In this document: positions 1 through 5,546 of the stretch, one piece after another
Layout: each line of letters opens with the position of its first letter
How positions within the stretch are numbered: the first letter of the stretch is position 1
From: DATLYH01 sp035575035
GTDB taxonomy: Bacteria; Planctomycetota; Planctomycetia; Gemmatales; Gemmataceae
Length of the DNA: 16,297 bases
Reading direction: 5' to 3'
NCBI GenBank assembly: GCA_035575035.1
Contig: DATLYH010000232.1
Coordinates: 1-16,297 of the forward strand
Position numbers and translations under genes: made by a program
Notes under the pieces: model-generated
What the model saw: only the letters and a program-made list of their open reading frames with translations
The model's database searches: none
What the model was told of the DNA's origin: nothing

Positions 1-56
1 CCGTTCCTCTCCCCTCTCCCCCCGCGGGGGGGGAGGGGTAGGGGTGAGGGGGCAAC
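1..56 (+). repeat. GC-rich palindromic repeat, copy 1
   Basis: A pyrimidine-rich arm at 11-23 (runs of C with T at 15 and 17) pairs with a purine-rich arm at 26-38, giving up to 13 pairs with one G-T. It is followed by the tail ggggtgagggggcaac (41-56). Related copies lie at 2434-2481 and 9131-9184; the tail is identical in copies 1 and 3. The repeat ends 33 nt before the ATG of the sugar isomerase gene. Similar C/T-rich then G/A-rich palindromes are, from memory, dispersed in planctomycete genomes, but that cannot be confirmed here. A role as transcript hairpin is inference. The left end is cut by the window edge. Confidence 0.7.
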
Positions 57-89
57 TAAACCAGCGTCAACGACTGAAAGGAAGGCATC

Positions 90-1265
90 ATGGGCTTCAA
101 GCAGACCGTCCCGCACCGCTTCGGCAAGGGATCGTATCACCAGGTTGGCCTGGTCCGCGGTCAGTTCGGCAACGTGCCGATGGACAAGTGGGTGCAGTTC
201 CTCCAGGAGACCGGCTTCGACGGCTGGGAGGAGGCGAGCTGGGAACTCGACCTCGACCGCTGCAAGGACGACGCCGGCGCCGAGGCCTACGCCAAGGAGC
301 GGGTGGAGTTGGCCAAGAAGCACGGGTTGGAGATTTTCACCGTCGCCGTCCACCTCCAGGGGCAGGCCCTCGGCGATGAGCCGAGCGCCAAGACGCTCCA
401 GTTCGTCAAGAAAGACTCGGAGGCGCGGGCAGCCTACAAGGCGTGGCGCGACAAGGGAAACAACCCGCCCCGCACCGACCCTTATTACGTTCCGGAGGAG
501 GTGGGCCGGCTGATCCATGAGCAGGCCGCCAAGGAGCTGCTCGCCGCCGTCCGGCTGGCCCACTACCTCGGCAAGCTGCAAAACCGCAAGGTGGGGCTGC
601 CCGGCTTCGTCGGCTCACCGGCCCATTGCTGGAGCCACTTCTTCCTCTTCCCGCCGCTGCCGACCGAGATCGCCGGCCACAAGATCCCCGATGTGCGCCA
701 GGTCAGCCTGGAGTTGCTGGTCGAGCGCTTCGGCCCGATCTGGGACGCCTGCAAAAAGTACGGCGTCACCTTCGACCTGGAATGCCACCCGAGTGAACGG
801 GCGATGGGCGACCTGGAGTCGGCCAGTGATTACATCAACCACATGTGCAAGGCCGGCTACGAGGGGGTGGTCGGCTTCAACCTCGACGGCTCGCACAAGG
901 AGTGGCAGGGCGTGTCGGTGGTGCAGTTTATCCGGGAGTTCGGCGAGTTCATCCACTCCGCCCATATCAAGGGGGTGCAGGTGATCCGCGAGCACACCCG
1001 GGCCGGCCTTTTGGGCGGGCATCGGCCGTTTGGCCACCCGTTGAACGGCTGGAACTTTGTGACCGCCGGCAGCGCCCGCGACGCCAACAGTGTCGAGGAG
1101 ATCCTGATCGAACTGAACCGGATCGGCTACGACGGGGCCGTCAACATCGAGTGGGAGGACAACGACGCCGAGCAGCACGCCGGCGCCCGGGCCGCCCTGA
1201 GGAATGTCCGCCGCGCCGACCTGCCGCCCAGCGGCATGCGCCACGACGAAATGCTCAAGGCATGA
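90..1265 (+). CDS. Sugar phosphate isomerase/epimerase-like TIM-barrel protein
   Basis: A 391-residue protein of the xylose-isomerase-like TIM-barrel superfamily (AP endonuclease family 2 fold), cytosolic with no signal peptide. Candidate metal ligands fall in the expected order on the C-terminal strands: E231 in FDLECHPSE, D266 and H269 in NLDGSH, H289/H292 in FIHSAHIKG, and E354 in VNIEWEDND. These enzymes usually interconvert sugars, sugar acids or inositol derivatives; the substrate is not readable here. At 391 residues it is longer than the usual 260-300, with the extra length around residues 90-140 and at the C-terminus. The ATG at 90 is preceded by GGAAGG at about 80-85, a good ribosome-binding site. 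It stands alone on this strand, behind palindromic repeat copy 1, and converges on a second TIM-barrel gene. Family is sure; reaction is unknown. Confidence 0.9.
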   Translation: MGFKQTVPHRFGKGSYHQVGLVRGQFGNVPMDKWVQFLQETGFDGWEEASWELDLDRCKDDAGAEAYAKERVELAKKHGLEIFTVAVHLQGQALGDEPSAKTLQFVKKDSEARAAYKAWRDKGNNPPRTDPYYVPEEVGRLIHEQAAKELLAAVRLAHYLGKLQNRKVGLPGFVGSPAHCWSHFFLFPPLPTEIAGHKIPDVRQVSLELLVERFGPIWDACKKYGVTFDLECHPSERAMGDLESASDYINHMCKAGYEGVVGFNLDGSHKEWQGVSVVQFIREFGEFIHSAHIKGVQVIREHTRAGLLGGHRPFGHPLNGWNFVTAGSARDANSVEEILIELNRIGYDGAVNIEWEDNDAEQHAGARAALRNVRRADLPPSGMRHDEMLKA

Positions 1266-1289
1266 CCGCCTCATCGACGGGACGGCGCC

Positions 1290-1369
1290 GTCCTACTACA
1301 AGCCCGGAGCGCCAGCGACGGGCGCGCCCATCGCATCCCCCGGCGCTGGCGCTCCGAGTTCGTAGGAAC
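1290..1369. terminator. Long inverted repeat between convergent genes, likely bidirectional terminator or dispersed repeat
   Basis: A perfect 13-bp stem joins 1305-1317 (cggagcgccagcg) to 1344-1356. The pairing continues imperfectly outward: 1290-1304 resembles the complement of 1357-1369, both carrying the word cctac/gtagg. The 26-nt loop is GC rich. It lies in the 124-bp gap between two convergent genes, which suits a bidirectional terminator, but neither side has a T-tract, so it may instead be one member of a REP-like family. Seen directly: the inverted repeat. Inferred: its function. Confidence 0.6.
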
Positions 1370-1389
1370 GCGCCGCTTTATCCCACCAA

Positions 1390-2193
1390 TCACAGTGCGC
1401 CGTTTATTTCCAGATGCAATTCCTGAGCGAGCCGCTGCACTAACTCCCTCCCCTCCCGCAAGGCCCCCTCCGGGTCGGGATTCGCGGGGTTCAGCTCCAG
1501 CGTTAAGGCACCTCCGTAACCGATGGTGCTCAGCGCGGCCAGGAAGGACCGGAGGGCGCCTTCGGTCAGCTGGCCGGTCAGGAGCGGCCAGTGCAGGTCG
1601 CCGGCACCGTCGTTATCATCGAGGTGGACATATCCAAGCCGGGTGCCGGCCCGTTCGGCCGCTTCGGCTGGGTCTTCCCCGCTGATCAGGCAATGGCCGA
1701 TGTCGAGCAGCAAGGCGAGGTTGTCATGGCCGACCTCTTCCAACCACTCCAGCGCCGCCGCGACGGTGGGAAGGGCCCGGCCGGGGACATGCTCCACACA
1801 CAACCGGACCATGCGCCGGGCGGCGAAGTCGGCCAGGGCAAGGCAGGCCTCGGTGAACCGCAGCCGCCCCTCGACGCCGGCGTCGATGCCGGGGACGAGG
1901 TAGCAGTGGGTCGCCCCCAGGCGGGCAGCGTCGGCAACCTGCCGTTTCATCTGCTCCAGGGCCGCGCGGCGCATCTCGACCGAAGCGGCATCCAGGGTCT
2001 GGCCGTCCGGCAGGCCGCGGCCCACGGCGGCACAGCAAACCAAAAGCCCGCTGTCCGCCAGCGCTTCGAGATGGGCCCCCGGTCGGTCCGCCAGGCCGAC
2101 CACATCCACGTACCGGAAGCCGAGCCCGGCCGCTCGGCGAACAGCCGGTTCGAAATCCAGCGGCAGCGACGACAGCAGCACAGAGAGATGCAT
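1390..2193 (-). CDS. Sugar phosphate isomerase/epimerase (xylose-isomerase-like TIM barrel)
   Basis: A 267-residue cytosolic TIM-barrel protein of normal length for the isomerase/epimerase family. Candidate metal and catalytic residues are visible in order: E134-H135 in LCVEHVPG, D164 and H167 in LLLDIGHCL, H190/D192 in YVHLDDND, D199 and H201 in GDLHWPLL, and E233 in LTLELNP. Substrate unknown; a keto-sugar or sugar-acid isomerase or epimerase is the usual role. The ATG at 2193 follows GGTGGAAC, a modest ribosome-binding site. It starts 18 nt after the glycosyltransferase stop codon on the same strand, so the two are very likely co-transcribed. It ends against the inverted repeat at 1290-1369. 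It is only distantly similar to the TIM-barrel protein at 90-1265: shorter, with different sequence around each motif, so the two are not a recent duplication. Confidence 0.9.
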   Translation of the reverse strand: MHLSVLLSSLPLDFEPAVRRAAGLGFRYVDVVGLADRPGAHLEALADSGLLVCCAAVGRGLPDGQTLDAASVEMRRAALEQMKRQVADAARLGATHCYLVPGIDAGVEGRLRFTEACLALADFAARRMVRLCVEHVPGRALPTVAAALEWLEEVGHDNLALLLDIGHCLISGEDPAEAAERAGTRLGYVHLDDNDGAGDLHWPLLTGQLTEGALRSFLAALSTIGYGGALTLELNPANPDPEGALREGRELVQRLAQELHLEINGAL

Positions 2194-2211
2194 GTTCCAC
2201 CCAGCACGCCG

Positions 2212-2916
2212 TCACGGGGGTGGGGGAAGGCGTTCGGTCCGGGGCACGCCCGGGTCGATGCCGGCTTTCCGCAGCGCCGCCAGATGGCCCCGCAACATCC
2301 GCCAGTCATCCAGTGTATCGACATCATACCAGGGCGGCAGCAAGGCCAGGCGCCAGGCGGGATCAGCAAGGCGGGCAATGGTATCGGCCAGCACCCGCGA
2401 CGTGCCCCAGGCAATCCCTTCGAAGATGGGTGGTAGTTCCTCACCCCGCGCCCCTCTCCCCGGGGAGAGGGGTGAGGGGTGAAGGGCGCAGCCGAGCAGG
2501 TAATACCCACCGTCCACGGCCGGCCCCAGCACCACATCGGCCCGCTCCAGCTCGCGGAATGCCTGCTCCACATGGTCCAGCGGCACGGTCGGGCTGTCGG
2601 TCCCCAGCACGACCACGGCGTCGGCGCCGGCACGCAGCTGGTCCTCGCAGAAAGCGGCAAGGCGCCGGCCAAGGTCGCCGTCCGCCTGCGCCGTCAGGGT
2701 GAAACGGTCCCCGGCCAACTCGGCGAAGTAACCTTCGGCTTCGGGCGGAGAGAAGACAAGCATGCGCCAGGCCTCCACACCGGCCAGGCGATCCACCAGG
2801 TCATGGAGGAAGGCGGCGGCGACCTGGGCAGCCCAGTCGGCCGACGATTCGGCGGCCAGGCGCGTCTTCACCCGACCAGGCCGCGGCTCCTTGGCGAACA
2901 AACCCAGGACGCGCAT
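2212..2916 (-). CDS. TIGR04282/DUF2064 family glycosyltransferase with an in-frame repeat insertion
   Basis: A 234-residue protein with the family marks of TIGR04282 (DUF2064) transferases: the N-terminal nucleotide-binding loop FAKEPRPGRVKTRLA (7-21), a DxD-like GTDSP (105-109), and GPAVDGGYYLLG (131-142), followed by the conserved FEGIAWGTS (165-173). The GT-A-like fold suggests transfer of a nucleotide-activated sugar. Some members are named for arsenosugar synthesis, but no arsenic gene is nearby, so that role is not claimed. Residues 146-161 (HPSPLSPGRGARGEEL) are the translation of a palindromic repeat at 2434-2481 and interrupt the normally short link between the GGYYLLG and FEGI motifs. 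The frame stays open, so the protein may still be made. No Shine-Dalgarno is evident before the ATG at 2916. The downstream isomerase gene follows after 18 nt. Confidence 0.88.
   Translation of the reverse strand: MRVLGLFAKEPRPGRVKTRLAAESSADWAAQVAAAFLHDLVDRLAGVEAWRMLVFSPPEAEGYFAELAGDRFTLTAQADGDLGRRLAAFCEDQLRAGADAVVVLGTDSPTVPLDHVEQAFRELERADVVLGPAVDGGYYLLGCALHPSPLSPGRGARGEELPPIFEGIAWGTSRVLADTIARLADPAWRLALLPPWYDVDTLDDWRMLRGHLAALRKAGIDPGVPRTERLPPPP
2434..2481 (-). repeat. GC-rich palindromic repeat, copy 2, inside the glycosyltransferase gene
   Basis: A perfect palindrome has arms 2451-2461 (cccctctcccc) and 2462-2472. An outer word cctcacccc at 2439-2447 matches the complement of 2469-2477. Read on the minus strand it ends in ggggtgaggaac, resembling the ggggtgagggggcaac tail of copies 1 and 3. 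In all three cases the tail points in the direction of the local gene. The 48-nt insert length is a multiple of three and contains no stop in the used frame. Confidence 0.75.
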
Positions 2917-3027
2917 CGGAGGAGAGCACCCGGTATGATGGACGATGTATGAAGGGCCGGCGCGGGATCAGGCCCTTCGCCCCGGTCCTTTGTACCCTGA
3001 ACGAGCGGTTTCGCCAGGGGGCCGTCG

Positions 3028-3327
3028 ATGATCCTCATCACCGAGCACGCCGAGGGCCTGGTTCTGCCGGTCCGCGCCCAGCCCAGGGCGCGGCGGGCCG
3101 GCATCCTCGGCGAGCAAAACGGGGCGCTGAAGGTGGCGGTCACCGCCCCACCGGAAGACGGCCGGGCCAATCAGGCACTGGCCGAGGTCCTCCGCGAGGC
3201 GCTGAGGGTGAAGCGGTCGCAGGTGGAGCTGCTCAGCGGCGCAACCAGCCGGGACAAACGCTTCCTCATCCGCGGACTGCCGAGGGCCGAGCTGGAAGCT
3301 CGGCTGGCAGTCCTCCGGCGAAGCTGA
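3028..3327 (+). CDS. DUF167 (YggU/UPF0235) family protein
   Basis: A 99-residue protein with the DUF167 signature: PVRAQPRARRAGI near the N-terminus, the core APPEDGRANQAL (40-51) and LLSGATSRDKRFLI (68-81). Family length is about 70-110 residues, so it is complete. The biochemical function of the family is not established; the fold is a small alpha/beta domain and the protein is cytosolic. The ATG at 3028 lies after a weak G-rich stretch (gggggccgtcg). A 111-bp gap separates it from the divergently read glycosyltransferase gene; a TATGAT at 2934-2939 could be its -10 box, but no good -35 box is visible. It stands alone and converges on the DUF4058 gene. Confidence 0.88.
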   Translation: MILITEHAEGLVLPVRAQPRARRAGILGEQNGALKVAVTAPPEDGRANQALAEVLREALRVKRSQVELLSGATSRDKRFLIRGLPRAELEARLAVLRRS

Positions 3328-3388
3328 CCTCCTCCCTTCTGAATCGGCGAGCAGTCTCGACTCTCGCTGCGCGATTACTCGGCAGGGA

Positions 3389-3439
3389 GCGCAGGTGGCG
3401 AGGGCGCGGGAGTACCCCAGGCGCGGTAGCCGCCTGCGC
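3389..3439. repeat. Imperfect inverted repeat between convergent genes
   Basis: Arms 3389-3399 (gcgcaggtggc) and 3429-3439 (gccgcctgcgc) pair at 10 of 11 positions, with a 29-nt loop. It lies in the gap between the convergent DUF167 and DUF4058 genes (3328-3452) and could end transcription on both strands. There is no T-tract, so support for a terminator is weak. Confidence 0.4.
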
Positions 3440-3452
3440 CAGTATTGGGGGA

Positions 3453-4226
3453 TCAGGCGACCGGGACAGGTACAAACGAGCGGGCCCAGGCGGCATCCTC
3501 GGCCGAGAGCGGCGGCTCCGGCTGGCCGGTGTAGATGTAGTAGGCGTAGCCAGCGGCGTCGTAAACGCGGTGCAAGAGGTGCTGCAAATCGAGACGGGCG
3601 TCCGGGTCGGGGGCACGCAGCGGTATCGGGATCTCCGGCAGCCGCTCACGCAGCCGAATCGGCCACAACCCGGCGCGCGGCCACTGTCCGGCCCGACTGA
3701 CGACCACGCAGTAATCGCACTCCGGCATGCCCTGCCAGGGCATGCGCGGGCCGCCGCGGAGCAAGTCAATCTCGACCAAGTGGACGTTGCGCCACAGGAT
3801 CTGTCGGCACTTGGCCAGGTACAGCTCCCGGTCCGGGCCGGCGTATTTGTTCGTCGGGCTGAGAAGCTCCACGACGGTGACCACTTGCCGGCTTTCCCGA
3901 TCGTAGACCTCCAAATAAGAAAGACTCTGCACGTCAATGTGAGCGGCCGTGACCTCGGCCGGAGCTGCCAGCAGCTCGGTCCCTACCGTCGGAGGGCCCG
4001 GAGTCGGAACGAGACGCGCAACCGATGGGTCGGCACGTCCAGCCAGCCGCCGTGACTCCTCGGCCAGTTCATGAACGTAGATATGCTCGTCGATTTTGAT
4101 AAAGTACCGCGGCAAAACCTGGGCGCCCAAAACTTCGGCGGCCAAGGGCAAGAACCGCTCGTGAAAGTCGTGCCAGACCGCCGACTGTTCGAGATACGGA
4201 TTCATTCCCGGAAACGGCGAAGGCAT
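3453..4226 (-). CDS. DUF4058 family protein
   Basis: A 257-residue protein that begins with the DUF4058 N-terminal signature PSPFPGMNPYLE. A longer frame runs 11 codons upstream to 4259, but the ATG at 4226 starts exactly at the family signature and has AGGGAGA about 8 nt before it, so it is preferred. The core is VVELLSPTNK (118-127), K139 in a helix, then HLVEIDLLRGG (149-159). This block resembles the Uma2-type PD-(D/E)XK nuclease core (E near an SP turn, a following lysine, then a hydrophobic strand), so a nuclease-like fold is possible; this is inference. No signal peptide or TM segment. It lies 44 nt after the TonB-like protein gene on the same strand, so the two may share a transcript. 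The role of the family is not known. Confidence 0.88.
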   Translation of the reverse strand: MPSPFPGMNPYLEQSAVWHDFHERFLPLAAEVLGAQVLPRYFIKIDEHIYVHELAEESRRLAGRADPSVARLVPTPGPPTVGTELLAAPAEVTAAHIDVQSLSYLEVYDRESRQVVTVVELLSPTNKYAGPDRELYLAKCRQILWRNVHLVEIDLLRGGPRMPWQGMPECDYCVVVSRAGQWPRAGLWPIRLRERLPEIPIPLRAPDPDARLDLQHLLHRVYDAAGYAYYIYTGQPEPPLSAEDAAWARSFVPVPVA

Positions 4227-4270
4227 CACCGGCTCTCCCTGAACGCCGTGAAATCGCAACGGACGGCATG

Positions 4271-5356
4271 TCAGCGCAGGTAGCGCTGGCTAACGACCCG
4301 CGGCTCGTACCGGCCGCCCACGACCTGGATCTCGAACTTCGTCTCCAGGATGTCATCTTCTGCCCGGCCGCTGGCGCGCTCCAGCTCCAGCCGCAACAGC
4401 TTCTGCTCGAACTCTTCCGGGAAGAAGGCGATGAAGTGGTCGGGGATCGGCTTGAGTTGCAAAGCGCGGGCCAGACGAGTCACCGAATCCGGCTCCTTGT
4501 CCACCCAATAGATCCGTCCAATCTGGGACAGGTCTTCGGGCTGGGGGATGACGGGACGCTTACTCAGGTCGCGGATGACCAGATACCGGGTTGGTTGCCC
4601 CGGCGGATCAGGGATGGCGAGGATCGCACCCAGAACGTGCAGCCGGCGGGCATACTCCTCGCCGTTGATTCTTCCGACGTCCAACGTCCAGCGCAGCACT
4701 CGCCTCTCACGTGTGCTGGTGCCGGGACCGGTGCCGGGACCGGTGCCGGGACCGGTGCCGCGTCCCTGACCGCCACCGCTGCCGGGGCCGCCTTCCCCTT
4801 TGCCGCCTCGCAGCCCCTTCGTCAGATTGGCCCGCGTCTGCTCGTTGAGCTTGGAGATGGCCGCGACCGCCTCATTGCCCTTGTCGATGATCCGCCGAAT
4901 ATCCGGGTCCTTGATCTCAGCCAGCGGCGGCGGGTTGGCCTGGACCGTCTTCAGGTTCTCGCGTTTCGGTGGCGGCGGCGCGTTCGTCTTCTCTGACGGT
5001 TGCTGCGGCACCACTTCCTCTGGTGTTCCCGGCTTGGTGACGCCCGGTCCGGGACCGATACCCTCCGGGTTGCCGCCGCCGCCGGCGATGGTGATCGCCT
5101 CGACGGGTATCGGCCGGGCCCGGTCGGCCAGGAACCGCGACGCGATCCAGCCGGTCAGCGCCGCCAAGACAATCACCACCACATGAATGGCGAAGCTGCT
5201 CATGCTCGACAGCGGCAACTCGTGGTGCGGCGAATAGCGAACCCAGAAGCGCTCCTCCGGGAGAGTCAATTCCTTCTCCAGGCGGGGGGACTTCTTCTCG
5301 GGGCTGGGGGGTGCTTGGGGTTGGTCGTTCTGGAAGACGGGGAGGCTTTGCGTCAT
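4271..5356 (-). CDS. Membrane-anchored protein with TonB-like layout, function unknown
   Basis: A 361-residue protein that I do not recognise by sequence. Residues 1-50 are charged and proline rich and probably cytoplasmic. Residues 53-76 (AIHVVVIVLAALTGWIASRF core) form a single membrane helix. Residues 80-150 are a Gly/Pro-rich stretch with PPPPKRE. Residues 150-185 look helical and charged. Residues 186-213 are almost all G, P and T, ending in PGTG repeats. Residues 216-355 form a compact alpha/beta-looking domain with no motif I can name. One N-terminal helix, a Pro-rich spacer and a C-terminal domain is the plan of TonB/TolA-type envelope proteins, but no TonB-box partner, ExbB or ExbD is nearby, so this is an analogy only. 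The ATG at 5356 has only a weak ribosome-binding site (AGGTG). DUF4058 follows after 44 nt. Confidence 0.8.
   Translation of the reverse strand: MTQSLPVFQNDQPQAPPSPEKKSPRLEKELTLPEERFWVRYSPHHELPLSSMSSFAIHVVVIVLAALTGWIASRFLADRARPIPVEAITIAGGGGNPEGIGPGPGVTKPGTPEEVVPQQPSEKTNAPPPPKRENLKTVQANPPPLAEIKDPDIRRIIDKGNEAVAAISKLNEQTRANLTKGLRGGKGEGGPGSGGGQGRGTGPGTGPGTGPGTSTRERRVLRWTLDVGRINGEEYARRLHVLGAILAIPDPPGQPTRYLVIRDLSKRPVIPQPEDLSQIGRIYWVDKEPDSVTRLARALQLKPIPDHFIAFFPEEFEQKLLRLELERASGRAEDDILETKFEIQVVGGRYEPRVVSQRYLR
4718..4760 (-). repeat. 12-bp tandem repeat coding for PGTG units
   Basis: The unit ggtgccgggacc occurs at 4718-4729, 4730-4741 and 4742-4753, then a partial unit to 4760. On the coding strand it gives Pro-Gly-Thr-Gly repeats (about residues 200-213) in the linker of the TonB-like protein. 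Three identical copies and a length that is a multiple of three suggest recent slippage that lengthens the linker without breaking the frame. Confidence 0.85.
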
Positions 5357-5487
5357 GGGAGCACCTGGTGCGGTTCACAGCGGCCCGCGGTAGGGAAGCC
5401 GGGGCCTGGGAGACGGGGATCAACAAAGGACGTCCGACGGACCTCCTCCTTTCAGAATAATCGACGGCCGCAGCCGCACACAACAAC

Positions 5488-5527
5488 AAAAAGAAGAGCG
5501 GCGGAACGGTTAAGCCCGCCCCGCCGC
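5488..5527 (-). terminator. Rho-independent terminator after dnaK
   Basis: Read on the minus strand, the arm 5527-5521 (GCGGCGG) pairs with 5504-5498 (CCGCCGC), with a 16-nt loop, and is followed directly by a T-rich run (TCTTCTTTTTGTTGTTG, about 5498-5480). It begins about 20 nt after the dnaK stop codon at 5547-5549. The stem plus T-tract separates dnaK from the next minus-strand gene at 5356. Confidence 0.6.
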
Positions 5528-5546
5528 CCGGCTGGAGTTCGAACGC

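Noticed and set aside
90..2193. Recent duplication of the two TIM-barrel isomerase genes
   Set aside because: The proteins differ in length and share only superfamily-level motif order, so they are old paralogues at most.
2212..2916. Arsenosugar pathway role for the glycosyltransferase
   Set aside because: The family name alone suggests it; no ArsM, ArsS or other arsenic gene is in the window.
2949..4055. 368-codon plus-strand frame
   Set aside because: It spans the DUF167 gene in another frame and the antisense of the DUF4058 gene; composition is R/G/A rich without motifs.
4718..4760. CRISPR-like array
   Set aside because: The 12-bp units are contiguous with no spacers and lie inside a coding frame as PGTG repeats.
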